From: Anomaloglossus baeobatrachus | Taxonomy: Eukaryota; Chordata; Amphibia; Anura; Aromobatidae | Direction: 5' to 3' | Length of the DNA: 64,000 bases | Assembly (NCBI RefSeq): GCF_048569485.1 | Contig: NC_134354.1 | Span: forward strand, 682,347,080 to 682,411,079 | Part shown: one piece after another, positions 47,635 through 59,695 of the stretch | Layout of the letters: every line of letters starts with the position of its first letter | How positions within the stretch are numbered: position 1 is the first letter of the stretch | The notes under the pieces: model-generated | What the model was told of the DNA's origin: nothing | Database searches by the model: none | The model's input: the letters and a program-made list of their open reading frames with translations, nothing else | Position numbers and translations under genes: made by a program

Positions 47635-48995
47635 TAATAAAAGTAAGCCCCGTAGCATGCCCAATCCAACAACCTGTAATATACTCAATGTAAGGATTCG
47701 GCTCTGCTTGCTAATTTTAGAAGTGGTCACATGACCACTTGCAGGTCATTTTAATACTTTGAGTCACAATTAGCTTCTCTTCCTGCTTATCTTTATGGGC
47801 TGTAGTATTTCACTGAACATCGAGAGAATTAGGAAGAGCAGCTCATCGGCACGTGTGAAAATGGCGTATGAGCGGTCACATGACAACTACTCAAACCGCA
47901 TAAGCCGTGTATAGAAGGGGGCGCCAAACTGAACTCCTACTCCATGGACAGGAAAACCTAGATCCACCTCTGATACAGTGTATGGCATACCGTGTACAGA
48001 CATCAGCTGCTATGTACTACTCCGGAGACAATACAATAGAGAGCACATTGTGATTTTCAGCAACCATTGCTGCCAGTGAGAAGTTTCCCTTTCTGTATTT
48101 TTACTATTACTTGGCTGTCTTAACATTGGGATCAATAAAAAAATGTGAGTAACTTTATTTTCTGTGTATAAGTGTAAATCTGAATGTGGCAGAACAGGAT
48201 AAGATCCATGCTCAGTGGATTTATATCTAAATGCTACAGTTCGTGCTCTACTGTTATGGCTTAAAATGTTAACGTTATGGGGCCCCCACCAGATTTTCTG
48301 CCCAGGGGCCCCCACCAACCTTAATCTGGCCCTGGGTGTAGTGTTTGACGCTGTGAGCCATGTAGGCGTGCATATGTCACCTTTTCCACACCCCTCCTCT
48401 CCGATTGGTGGCAAATACTGCGTTCTGATTAGGCGGCCGGCCTAGAAGGCAACTTTGTATCGCTTCATCCTTTGTCCCTTTTTTGAGCCTTGCTTTGAGG
48501 ATAGAACCTGCGACTCCACCCGGATTCATTCGTACTTTGTTCTCGGTTGCTTGCTTGCTTTTCGGATCGAAGATGCATCTGCACTGTTATTATCATGGCA
48601 TATTGCAAATTTTTGCATATCAAAAAGGAACAAAGCATGAAGCGATACCCAATCAGAACGCAGTACTGTTCTCAGCGCCAACCAATCGGTGCAGAGGGGG
48701 CGCGGAAAAGGTGACGCAACTAAATGCCTACGTGTCACAATTTTAAGTTCTCATCGAGGTCGTTAACGAGATCGTTGGTAGGTGTCAAACCTACAGATCC
48801 ATCCTGCCCAGCAGGACTTCAACGAGCCAAAAATGGCCCAGGATATTCAGCAACGACCAACGATCTCACAGCAGGGGACGGATCGTTGGTGCGTGTCAAA
48901 CATAACAAGATGGCTGGTGAAGTCGTTGTTTCGTCACAGAAACTGACGTAGCAACGATGTCGTTAGCGATCTCGTTATGTGTGAAGTGGCCTTAA

Positions 48996-49488
48996 TAGTT
49001 TGGAACCACTGGCTGGTTATTTTTCCCCTTTTCTTCTATCTCTGTGTGCAGTAGCCTCCTGTCCATCACTAAACAGGGTGATGCTGATGTTGACAACCTT
49101 GTTTCCTGCCACTTTCTGGAGGTCAAGAGGACACCAAGTGGGATTGCATAGGAAATGGAAAGAGCAATGGTTTGCTGAGCCTTAACAGAACCCAGGAAGG
49201 ATTTTCGTTTGATAGTAGATTAGAGTGAAATTCCAGTTCAAGCCTAAAAAAACCCTGTTTTAAGCCTCTACATTATTTGCTCATATGTGACCACCGCCTT
49301 GAAGCATAAACTCACCAGAAAACCTATCTAGAGATCTTTTCCATTGCAGCAAGAAAATAATCAAACGTCAAATTATTGAAATATATATAAGCCATTTATA
49401 ATTTTAATAATTAATCAGTTGCAGTGTGTTAAATCTTACCACCTTACATGGAGCCCTATAATGGATCTAAGGTCAAACGTTTGTTGTG
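48996..49488. other. No recognisable feature
   Basis: Anonymous intron between two Harbinger-like elements. Confidence 0.45.
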
Positions 49489-49491
49489 TTG

Positions 49492-49907
49492 AGGCCCCTT
49501 TACACACTGCAACATCGCTAGCGACATCGCTGTAACGTTGTAACGTCACCGGTTTTGTGACATAATAGCGACCTCCCAGCGACATTGCAGTGTGTGACGC
49601 ACATCAGCAACCTGGCCCCCGCTGTGAGGTTGCTGATCGCTACAAGTCATTCAGAACCATTCTTTGGTCCTTTGTTTCCCGCTGTGCAGCATGTGTCGAT
49701 GTGTTTGACACAGTTACGACATTGTTAGCGACCCAGCCCATAGGCGTGCTAGGGTTCCCTTTCCAGCGAGGTCGTTCTGCAGGTCCATATCGCTGCTGCG
49801 TCATTGCCCAGATCTGCCTGTTTGACAGCTCACCAGAGACTTTCCAGCGATCCCGGCCAGGTCGAGATCGCTGGTGGAATTTCTAGAAAGTCTGTGTAAA
49901 GGAGCCT
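49492..49907. mobile_element. Harbinger-like MITE (ACTGCAACATCGC type)
   Basis: AGGCCCCTTTACACACTGCA at the left and TCTGTGTAAAGGAGCCT at the right are inverted, flanked by TTG and TTA. Internal CGCTAGCGACATCGC, CCAGCGA and TCGCTGG words are typical of the group at 36443, 43239 and 57471. 416 bp. Confidence 0.75.
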
Positions 49908-49910
49908 TTA

Positions 49911-50470
49911 CAGTGGATGACTATGCCCAATCATACGCTAGTCTTCGAAGGCTATAGGCTGGAAGCTACGTCTAATTCCACATGAAGTCCCAAATCCTGC
50001 GGGTGTCTACAGCTTTATGTATATCTGAAGGGTGGCTTTCTGTAAAGAACAAAGATCTGAATGTGATTGACTGAACAGATTATTGATTATGTAAATAATT
50101 AGCAGTGCAAATCCTTTCCCTTTCAGTCTAGGTAACCAAGAAATTTGACCCTCTCCATGATGAATTTCATGGCTTGCTCTGCCAGCATTATTCATGCTTG
50201 CGTCTCGCTTTTCAAAGTATCATATGAAAATCTGTTTTTGTTGCGGTTGGTTCTAATCAAGTGGGGTGCCGTAAAGGTCTCCGGCTGGAGTGATGCTAAA
50301 TTAACTGCATAGCTACCTGCCAAGGGAGAATCCCAGACTTTTATTCTGGTTTTGAAGGATTTGATTTCTTGACATTCCATCAATCAAAATGAAGACTGTC
50401 CACAAAAAAAACCCCCAAGTGGGGTTAAAGGGTATCTGAGCTAAGGATATGCATGTAATCTGTATTACAC
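49911..50470. other. No recognisable feature
   Basis: Anonymous intron sequence with short frames lacking motifs. Confidence 0.45.
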
Positions 50471-50730
50471 TGTGGGCATACTTACCAAATACATGACTAT
50501 GCAAGCTTGGACTAGATGGTCTGAAAATGTCAACACTGATCTGCGTCAGGTTCTGCCGCAGGAGCTTACTTTAAACGGGAACTATACTTTCAACAAACAC
50601 TTCACTAAATCAGTAGTACAGACGATGAGATATGTTCAAGGAAGGAAGAGAAAGTTCAGCTCACCCAGTCTGATGGACACCCAATTGGAGGACAAGTGCA
50701 CGGGAAGCCGGCCAGGCTGTGGATTCCAAG

Positions 50731-50946
50731 GAGGGAAGGAAGATTCCAGCATCCACGTCCCCATCCATGTGGATTAGGACTAAGAGCGTCTAATCGCTCG
50801 AAACGCATACCATCTCCATACCCTTGTCCTCATAGGGATTTTATTTCCCAGGATGTGATTCTCCATCTTCATTTTAATGTTTTTTTCAATAAAGAAATAC
50901 TTTTTATATAACCATTGGACGTGGATGCTGGAATCCTTCTTCCCTC
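50731..50946 (+). mobile_element. Inverted-arm repeat with a hammerhead-like motif
   Basis: GAGGGAAGGAAGATTCCAGC + ATCCACGTCC on the left is mirrored by GGACGTGGATGCTGGAATCC + TTCTTCCCTC on the right. Between them GAGCG-TCTAAT-CGCTC is followed directly by GAAACGC (50784-50806), the layout of hammerhead stem II plus core, but the CUGANGA box is not intact. AATAAAG lies at 50889. It resembles frog repeats carrying GAAACGCGT motifs. Confidence 0.5.
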
Positions 50947-51099
50947 GATGAAATATATTGTATGAGATACTACTTCCGTTGCCTTTTGAACTTACTATTC
51001 TCGCTAAAAAAACAAAACCTCTCCACTCTGTCTTGCTCAAGACGAGAAGGACTGCCAGCTCAGTGAGAAGTTACATTTCACAAACTATGCAGAGTTGAT

Positions 51100-52374
51100 T
51101 GGGTGTATAAACAAAGATTGTGCTGAGTTTTCTTACAAGTCTTTGACCTCATCCCAGAACTGGATTCACATCTGCACAGTTCAAAATGGCCGTTATTGTT
51201 CTTTATGCCTCCATTGCTTCTTTCTGTGTGCTTAAAAATGAAGAGGAAGGATACGTGCTGTGAGCTGCATGGGAGATGTCTTATCAGCTAGTCTCCTACC
51301 AGCAGCTCAGCCACCTGCAAATTAAGAGATAGAGGTTGCAGAGAGAACTGATGAACATGTTGGATAAAAGTTTTATGTAGACCATAAAAAATGGTGTTAT
51401 TCCTCGTACACACACAAATCTGACTTATGGAGCCCCTTGAACACCAGAACATGAACTTCTTTAGATGTCTTCTATGCAGATGTAAGACAGCAGTGAAAGA
51501 TGTCTTGGTGACACCACTAATTATTACGATTGCATGGACAATAACTTTTTCCATATATTACATTAGTAAGCATTACAAATGGTTCCTCTCCAGATGTTAT
51601 CTGCTGGGTGCGGAAATGAGGCCTGCGAAACATATGTCTAACATTCCTAAAAGTGAATATATACAATATTACAAGTGTATTATAACTGTCTGTTTGATCT
51701 GTATCTTTAGAAAATGATGCATTTAAACAATTAAACCTACATTATTATGACTGGTATTTAAAAGTACGGATTACGGAGAACTTAACTTTGACACGTGGTT
51801 GATAATATACACTGGTCATTAAAATATTAATAAGTTGGAGATCTTTATGCGCTGTTTTTGCTTTTTCTGTGTGTAATGCTACAGTATAGTGTGAGTTGTT
51901 TATATATTGTATAATATTTTGTACAGATTTCTCTGCTCTAGATTATCACTTTGATTTATAGACCATATACAATCTGTGAGTCTTGTGTAGTTCTTGCTTA
52001 GAGGTGGACACAGCCAAAATAGAGCCCTTGTGCAAGAATAAGCTATGGTCCCTGTGCAGTCAAATAGCTCATCATAATGCACAATTCCAGCTGCTTTGGA
52101 GGTAGAAATGGGCCCCCTATCCTTTTTGGCTCCTGATCGTGTGGCCATTCAATGCACAGGCGATTACTTGCTGACCAGCACTCCCTGGGAACGGGGCTCT
52201 CTGCAGCCTCATCTGGAATGGTGCGAGAGGTATGCATGGTCTACCTTGGCGCCATTCATTGCACAGGAGACTGCTGGAGAAAGACAAGTGCAGTTATCCT
52301 CTCGATAGTTGATGGGTAATAACAACTCATTTTTATTTGGAATTGCGCATTTAAGAAACTATAGAGCAGGAGTC
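51100..52374. other. Intron sequence, hammerhead-like remnant near 51600-51640
   Basis: GCGGAAATGAGGCCTG then CGAAACATATGTC (51610-51638) echoes the GAAA-palindrome-UH part of hammerheads. The surrounding 96-codon frame (51427-51717) has no known domain. The remainder is anonymous. Confidence 0.35.
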
Positions 52375-52377
52375 TTA

Positions 52378-52799
52378 GGCCTAAAACACACGGCATGAAA
52401 ACCAGAGCAAGTGGAATGCGATAAAACATCGCATTCCACTCGGACCAATATTAGCCTATGTGCCAGCACCCATGAGCGATTATTTTTTCAGCCCTAATCG
52501 AACTGACAAGACAGTCGCAGCATGCTGCGGGTGCAATGCGATTGTTTCTCTCGCACCCATTCAAGTCTATGGGGTGAGAGAAACATTACACTGCACTCGC
52601 GGTACACCGGTTTAACGTGCGTGCAGAGCGAGAATGGCAATAGCCGGCAACGGAGGAGAGAGGAAGATATCTCCCCTCCTCAGTGCTTGCCCGCCCGCAA
52701 CTGTGGTCCTCAGTTGCAATGACACTTGGCTCCCGCTGTGCTGCCAGCATGAGCCGAGTGTCATGCGAGGATCGCAGTAGTCCCCGCGAGGCTCTGGCC
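52378..52799. mobile_element. Harbinger-like MITE (GAGCxAGTGGAATGCG type)
   Basis: Starts GGCCTAAAACACACGGCAT and ends GAGGCTCTGGCC, flanked by TTA (52375-52377, 52800-52802). A related copy lies at 59696-60122. 422 bp without coding capacity. Confidence 0.75.
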
Positions 52800-52802
52800 T
52801 TA

Positions 52803-52981
52803 AACTCTTGAGTTTTTAGGTCCTTCTTATATAAAAATATATAATTATATTTTATATTTGGGGAGGGTCTGCATTCTTTGCAGGTCAAAGTGCATTTTTA
52901 ATGTTACAGTAATTATTTTTTTCTTTAACATTATTTGCTTGTTTGCGATATCAAACATATTATTTTCTTTTTTTTAATTTC

Positions 52982-53020
<39 letters not shown>

Positions 53021-54433
53021 CAAAATCATTTTTTTTAGTGGTAAATGTAATGATTTGTATTTTGTCTTTTTTTTTTTTTTTTTTTTTTCCACGTTTTATG
53101 CCCCTCTTGTAAGTTTAATATCATTTTTACAATTAGCACCATATAGTACACACACTCACTCTTCTCACCTGTCCTCCGTTCCCTCGGTGTCCTCTTTCCT
53201 GCTTCTTGCGGCCCGCAGGCGCCCAGACTATCGCTGCTCTATGCAGCCATGTGCGCTTTACTTCTGATTGATTTCCGCCACCGTGCACAGGAACTCTCTG
53301 CAGAGCTTCACCAAAAGGCAGCCGCCAGCCAATCAGAGGCAGCAGGTGACGTCATACAACGGCTGGCTTTAGTGAAGCTCTGCAAAGACTTCCTGTGCAC
53401 GGAAGTAGAAAGCAATCCTCTGAGGTAAAGCCGCAATCGTCATGAGGATGCGGGGCGCAAAAAGCTGCCTCGGCCGCGTGTTAGATACCCCTGCTATAGA
53501 GGTTTGACACACTAATTGTGTGTGCTTGAAATAATGGTTATGCATTGATAGTGGACTGTGTACAGAGGACGAATCGGGACAAAGTCTGTAGTGCTAATTT
53601 AGTAGCGTTATGTATGGGATTTTACAAAATCTGTACTAGTAGTATGGATGTAAAACCATTCCCAACTTATGCTGCAGATGTCACCCCGGAATTTACAATC
53701 TACAAGGCAAATGAAATTCATAGTGATGCTGTTGAGTATCTTCCACCCTGTGTGGGCTATAGTAGAAATCGCGTGTATTCTTTAGTGGTGTGGGGTTTTT
53801 TTTTTTTTTTTTGTTTTTTGTGGCCTCTGCTATATTTCAAAACCTGTTCTCTTTAAGAATTTCTGGAGCTGTTCCCCTATTTCTAGAAGGCAGTATGACC
53901 CTACTCATTTGGTGGATTGATGCTGGCGGTTCAGGGCTTCCCTTCCTAGCTGTGTGATAGGTGGGCTGTCTCCTTTTATTCCTATAAGCAGAAGACTCCG
54001 CTATTTACCAGTTATGTTCTTATTGGCAGCCGTCTTGTACAAATAGTTAAGTTGTTCTTGGCAGGAAACAAACACTTTGATGGCACAAGTTGTTCAGAAA
54101 ATACCAAAGTATGGGTGAGACTGTAAGGAAAGTATGAGAGGGGTACACCCAGCCACACATGGAAGAGGAGAATGGATTGTGCATGCAAATTGCATGTGCG
54201 CCTGTCAGAAGTGGACTGCTTTTCAGAAGCTGTGCTTATTCAGACCGTTTTGGACCGAAAGCGCCCATTGTAACAGCGTTTGGTTTTCCAAGGAACCTTG
54301 CCCATGGATCGACTTATAGCTTTGGTGGCAAACCTGTATTTGGATCACCTAACTTGTACCCTATAGTTCATGATTGTATTATGCTGCTTATAGTTCTTTG
54401 TAGTAGTCCTATTGAGGTCTTAGGCTGTATAAC
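52803..54433. other. AT-rich intron with simple repeats and an inverted repeat
   Basis: Contains (TA)n at 52985-53017, T-tracts at 53068-53088 and 53795-53810, and an inverted repeat at about 53235-53420 (CGTGCACAGGAACTCTCTGCAGAGCTTCAC against GTGAAGCTCTGCAAAGACTT...GTGCACG). The last is probably a MITE. No exon seen. Confidence 0.5.
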
Positions 54434-55294
54434 TTAAACGGAATCTGTCACCAGGATTTTCCAGCTAATCTGAGAGCAGCATAACATAGGGGCAGAGATC
54501 CTGAATCCAGTGATGTCACGTACTGGGTTGCTTAGTGTAGTTTTGATAAAAACTCAGATTAATCAGCAGTAGATTATTATTATTAATAATAATAATAATA
54601 TTGGACTACTTGATGTGCTGCTGTGGCGCCCCTGCGGCTCCAGTCGCCACAGAGTATTGCACCTCAATTAAGGTGCAGTATTCGCCTCGGGTAAGGAGGG
54701 GGTTAATCACCGATGTTCCACAATCTTACTTTACATACAGCTCACTGGTAACTGTGCTAGGGTAGGTAGGACGGTTGGCCAGCATGAAGCAGGGACTTTC
54801 CCGGTCACTAGCACAAGCACCTGGGGTCAGTGTTCCACTTGGGGTAGAAGTAGGAGCAACACACACATTCATCAGTCTTGGCTGCTATTACATCTGCCCC
54901 GGAGGACAGCGACAGCAGCAGCTGCTAATTCCCTGGCTGTGTACCATGGGTGGCGTCACAACAAACTTCCATCCTATCACCTTCTATTGGTGTACACCTC
55001 GGGGCATGAAACCGGGCAGGCCACAGTTTCATCCCAGACCTCCGCACCAGCCCGGTGACAAGTAAAACGGGAACGAGACCCGACCTGGACCTCCTTCCCC
55101 CTGGGTGCTACACTGCCAGGTAGTCCTGCATTTATGAGCTCTGTATAACTGCTAGATCTGCTGCAGAGTAAACATTGATTTTATCAAAATGACAGCAAAC
55201 AGCTCAGTAAGTGACACATCGCTGGAATCGGGGTCTCTGTCTCTATTATGCTGCTCTCAGATGGGTGAGCAAAAACCGTGACAGATTCCCTTTA
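54434..55294. mobile_element. MITE interrupted by an LTR
   Basis: Left TTAAACGGAATCTGTCACCA and right CGTGACAGATTCCCTTTAA are inverted, with GAGAGCAGCATAA/TTATGCTGCTCTC subterminal arms. The uninterrupted relative is at 58340-58621. An LTR sits at 54622-55112. Confidence 0.85.
54622..55112 (+). mobile_element. Short solo LTR, family B
   Basis: Starts TGTGGCGCCCCTGCGGCTCC and ends TGGGTGCTACA, with CTGC duplicated (54618-54621, 55113-55116). The sister MITE at 58340-58621 shows the empty site GTGCTGCAGGTAGTCC, confirming the insertion. Contains GGGTGGCGTCACAACAAAC, related to the GTGGGTGGCGTCACGGAC block of family A. 491 bp, LTR only, fossil. Confidence 0.87.
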
Positions 55295-56010
55295 ATACTA
55301 GGCTTATTGTAAATGTGTTGGAATCCCAAACTGTTCTTTGTGAGCAGTATATTCATCCTACATAAACAACAAATTTTATAGGCTGCATGATGGATGCAAT
55401 CATCCAACGCATTTGAGTTGACACTGGTCAATAATTAGTAGCAGACAACCTTATGAATGCCTTTTTAATTTGCCCCTGTTAAAGCGGCCTTTAGACCGTC
55501 ATCACATTGGTCCCAAAGATACAGACGGAATTAAAATTCCATACATAATGATTTCACCAGGATACGTGAACCCCAACGTTATAGAAGAGTGTCCTTCTAG
55601 TAGGTTGGCAAGTGTCTTTCTCCAGACCAGCTGTCTTCAGAAGGAGTAGGCAACCAATGTTTTGGCTTGTGTACAGAACTTCACACCCTGTCACCATGCG
55701 CGTTATGGGGCTGGACGGGACATGTTGGATTTCACTGTATCTGGCCCTTTATTCAACGTAGAAGGAAAGCTTCTGGCGGGAGCTTGGTGGCTCCCACGTG
55801 TATGGGCATCTTAGAATAGTTATTTGATTGACTAATTTCTATCCAAGAGGAAAGTCCCGTTGATTTTGGTGGACATTAATTAAATCCTATGGGTATGTCT
55901 AATGTGAAACATAAATCCTATGGGGGGAAAAAGGATACAAGTACAATCCAACAGTATCTGGCTCCAGCTTATTTTCCTCATATCCCTTGTTGTTTTTTTT
56001 TTTTTTTTCT
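55295..56010. other. No recognisable feature
   Basis: Anonymous intron ending in a T-tract at 55990-56010. Confidence 0.45.
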
Positions 56011-56011
56011 T

Positions 56012-56600
56012 TAAAGGCAACCTGTCAGGTCCAATATGACCTAGAACCACAAGCAGTTCTGGGTGCATATTGCTAATCCCTGCCGAACCGTCCTTGTATA
56101 TAGTAGCATAGAAAAAGATATCTTTTTAGAAAACTTATTTCTAAAGATCTTTTATCTTATGCTAATGAGCGCGGGGACTAGTCCCAAGGTCATTATATCC
56201 CCCTACTAGTCTGCCCTCTTAGCATGGTAGCACAATCACAGGGGTGTACTAACATGTTATTCAATTCAGCGTCACCAGCGGTGACACGTGTACCTTTGCT
56301 CACGCTTCTGAATGCCGGGCACTTCTGGTCATGTGTAGTATGAAGCTGGGTGTATGCGTCCTGGCTTCAGACAGGTCTACTGCGCATCACTGGAAGTGCC
56401 CGGTATACAAAACAGCGTTCACGGGTACGTGCGGCACAGCTGGTGATGCAGCATTGACTAGCATGTTGGCTCACCCCTGTGTTTGTGCTACCATGCTAGT
56501 CGGGGGATATAACTACCTTGGGACTAGTCCCAACTCTCATTAGAATAAGATAAAAGATCTTTAGAAATACTTTTTCTATCATAACCTATACACGAGTCAA
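56012..56600. mobile_element. Palindromic MITE, right arm truncated
   Basis: AAAGGCAACCTGTCAGGTCC starts the left arm. ATTTCTAAAGATCTTTTATC and GGGGACTAGTCCCAAGG are mirrored at 56515-56575 (CCTTGGGACTAGTCCC, ATAAAAGATCTTTAGAAATA). The outermost right arm is missing. A relative of 26652-28600. Confidence 0.75.
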
Positions 56601-57470
56601 GCCCCATATGAGTGTCTGACTGCTCGTTACGAGTACCAAGCATGGTAGTGCTAACTTCTACGCTTCCCATGTATTGTAGTAAATATTTTTTTTTTTTTTT
56701 TTTTAAACTTGTGAAATTCTTGTACGGTTTCTCCTCTAATATATTGCCAAGGGAAAAAAACAGCTGCAAGAGGGTTAAACACAAGCTCTTCCTGTGTATG
56801 TTTTTCTCAGCAGTCACGACACTGAACATTTCCTGCGACCATAATGACAGGATGTAAACTGGAGGCACAGACACCGCGAGCTATGTACCTGGCTTATTAT
56901 GATGCCCAGGAATGGGAACTTTCACTTGTCTTATGACTGGTGGAGAACCTCAACTTCTCCTCCTGGTCCACGCTGCTTCCCGACCATCTTTTCTCCGCTC
57001 ATCCTACACTCTATTCTTTACACGCTGATCAGACAGAGGAGTCCAGGAGAGGATGCAACAAGAAAATAAAAAGCCCCAAGATTACTCAAGACCTCTTATA
57101 ACTGGCTGCAGACTTTCTTCTGACTAAACAGCTACACATGGTGAAGTTTCTATGGGAAAAAAAGTTTACAGTGTTATAAAATGCTATTTTGAAGTGGGGT
57201 GGGGGGGGACAAACCATCCTAAATATAAATACATGCAGCCGGCACATGGTGTGTGATGAACCTTTTTAAGGTCAATCCTGAACACTGCTGCTAGGGTCTG
57301 ATGATATATTTTGCTACTGTATTATTGGAGTTTATTCACATGTCGCAGATTTGTTCAAGGAATCTCTTCAACTGATCATCAGTAACCTTCCCCTGAGGGT
57401 TCACTCACATCTGCATATAATAATGGCTCCGGTACCCATGCGAAAAAGTGGGATGAGTGTCCTCCGTATA
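56601..57470. other. No recognisable feature
   Basis: Contains a T-tract at 56687-56704. No gene or delimitable repeat. Confidence 0.45.
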
Positions 57471-57650
57471 GGGTACTTTACACACTGCGACATCGCTAGC
57501 GATCTCATTAGCGATGTGAAATTCTAGATCACAAGTGCGGTCTTTTGAGATCGCACATGCGTAAAATGACCTATGTGCGAACTCGAAAGAACGCACTTGC
57601 GATCTAGAATTTCACATCGCTAATGAGATCGCTAGCGATGTCACCTTATG
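57471..57650. mobile_element. Near-perfect palindromic Harbinger-like MITE
   Basis: ACATCGCTAGCGATCTCATT + AGCGATGTGAAATTCTAGATC on the left is mirrored by GATCTAGAATTTCACATCGC + TAATGAGATCGCTAGCGATG on the right. About 75-bp arms and a short spacer. The outer ACTTTACACACTGCG is shared with the element at 49492. Confidence 0.85.
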
Positions 57651-58339
57651 TCACTCCGCATGTCATGTGACTGCAATGCAATTTCGTCCCCCTATCCCCC
57701 CCCCCACCTCCCCTTGCCTACTATCTGTATGACATCTGGGTGCAATGCATTTTTAATATAATCTTATACATGCTAGAATACTCTGTGAAATTCTTGCTAG
57801 TTATCAGAGATAATAAAGCAATCAAATATAAACTGATGGATAGATGTATGGAGAGATACCCTGGAGGTTATTGGGTCCTTTCCAGCCTAAAAATAGCAGC
57901 CTGCAGCCGCCTTAGAACTGGCTGATCCATTAGATGCACCAATTCTGGGGCTTTGCCTCCGCTCTCCTGGTGCGTTGGCAATTTGGGGGTGATGTCGCTT
58001 GTATAATGTTAATGTCTGGTTTGGCAATGGAGAGAAGTCTTATCAGACCCCCCTCCTCATTACTAATCCAGCAAGTAAAAAAAACAAAAAACAAAACACC
58101 ACAAAACACATCGTTTATTTGAAAAAAACATGCCATTCCAAAAATCTGGTTTAGGAAAAAATTGCTGATCAGCACTGACTCATTGAACAACATTGGTCAG
58201 AGAGTGCAATGCATGTTGATTTTCTAGAAGCTCCATTCAGATAAAGGTAATGTTGAAACTGGGACAAAGGTACCTCAGTTAGGCAGAGGTCAAACATGGT
58301 ACAGGAAACGAGAGTGCAGAAACAAGGGAACATCGTTTA
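57651..58339. other. No recognisable feature
   Basis: Anonymous intron. A short C-run lies at 57695-57706 and an A-rich tract at 58076-58105. Confidence 0.45.
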
Positions 58340-58621
58340 TTAAAGTGAATCTATCACCAATTATCAACTGTTGCTTTGATAACCTACTACTGATTTAAAC
58401 AGTGATTTTAGCATTAGAGGACTACATGGCGTGCTGCAGGTAGTCCAGCATAATCATGAGCTCTGTATAACTGCTAGGTCTTCAGCAGAGAAAATATTTA
58501 TTTTATCAAAATGATGGCAAACAGCCCAGTAAGTGACACATCACTGGAATCGGGATCTCTGCCTCTACGTTATGCTGGTCTCAGAGGCGGTAGCAAAAAT
58601 CCGGTGACGGATTCCCTTTAA
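58340..58621. mobile_element. MITE (GAATCTxTCACCA type), uninterrupted
   Basis: TTAAAGTGAATCTATCACCA and GGTGACGGATTCCCTTTAA are inverted. 282 bp. It gives the pre-insertion structure of 54434-55294. Confidence 0.85.
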
Positions 58622-59692
58622 TGGACAGGAAATATAGGCATAAATCAACTGTGAAATATGGTATAGGAACAGGATAATAACCACTGCAGATTCTAACTGC
58701 GCTGTACCAACAATTGGTCGCCACCAACTATCACAAATATCAATATAACAAAAAACTTTACAAGAAGAATTTAGTTGTGACTATGCTACCATAACAACCT
58801 AGCTGACCTCTGCTAATCGGACTGTGTGACTACCATGCTCTAGCTACTGAGGCCTACGTTGAACCCTATCTAGTGTGCACACTGGTAAAGGACTCGCGGT
58901 ACTATTCAGTGGGGACACTCGTGGGAGCTCAATGCTTTTATACTCGGATGTCCCGTTGGTGCGCACTTTCCTTCCAGGGCAGGCAGGGACTCTCCTTCCA
59001 CAGACTGAGTAGCTTGACTCTTCCGGATGGCGTCTTTCATCTTCTCCTAGATCGTTGACTACAGGAGTTTCCCAGTCCGGAACAGGCTTGACCGTTGCTA
59101 GGGCTCTGCCACAGTCCCACTCGCAGACTCTCTCACAGACTAGCACTGTGGTTCTTTGCCAACCGCTGCTCTGACACTTCCAAGACAGTGTCTCCTCACT
59201 CTCTGGTGACCCGACTTCTCCTGTCCTCTCCCAAAACGCGTCTCCTTCTTTTCTCCTCTTCCTGGACTTTTTGGGCGAGGTTAGTCCAACTGCACAGTTT
59301 AGAGGGAAGTGCTGACTCTTTGGCTAGTCCACAGAACACGGGTGCACCGTTCCTTGTTTAAAGTCACAGCACGTTTGTCTGTAGGGGTGACACCCCAGCA
59401 ATGTCAGATTTTTCTGCTAAAGAAAATCTGCTTGATGTGAATATACCCGAACAGATATAGTGTCAATGTTCAGCAGAAACCAGCTTCATCTACCACACAT
59501 TCACATTTCCGGATTCAAACATGATTAGAGCTGCAGATGTGAACATGCCCTTATCTTTAGGCAGGTGTCAAATTTGCAGCTGAAATCTGTGACTTGTCCA
59601 TTTGCTCACGGGTTTGTAGAAGACTATGCACTTCTTACAGACTCTTTATTACAATGTGTGAAATGAACTTTCAGTTGCTAAAACTTCTACTT
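58622..59692. other. Unassigned, possibly LTR-related
   Basis: The GC-richer part 58780-59395, ending TGTCTGTAGGGGTGACACCCC, resembles in composition the family B LTR at 27532, but no paired ends or duplication could be found. No gene. Confidence 0.3.
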
Positions 59693-59695
59693 TTA

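Larger units (their letters stand above)
43440..48334. mobile_element. hAT DNA transposon, non-autonomous or decayed
   Basis: Termini CAGGGCCGGATTATAGGCGG and CCTTAATCTGGCCCTG are inverted. A perfect 8-bp duplication GGTGTAGT (43432-43439, 48335-48342) is diagnostic of hAT. Both ends also carry GCCCAGGGGCCCCCACCA. No hAT transposase domain was recognised. It contains a Tc1/mariner element (45662-47214), a 318-bp MITE (47316-47634) and a degenerate tandem array (44428-44950). Net of these it is about 3 kb. Confidence 0.88.
43239..48992. mobile_element. Harbinger-like element holding an hAT element
   Basis: The left end AGGTTCAGTCACACAACA and the right end GTTATGTGTGAAGTGGCCT are inverted, flanked by TAA (43236-43238, 48993-48995). 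GATATCGTTAACGAGATTG-type words are mirrored at 48760-48970. An hAT element (43440-48334) occupies the left portion. The remaining right portion (48343-48745) has inverted arms CACCTTTTCC/GGAAAAGGTG and CTGCGTTCTGATTAG/CAATCAGAACGCAG. Confidence 0.78.

Noticed and set aside
51427-51717. 96-codon frame with a hydrophobic segment
   Set aside because: No homology recognised; overlaps a probable repeat with a hammerhead-like remnant.
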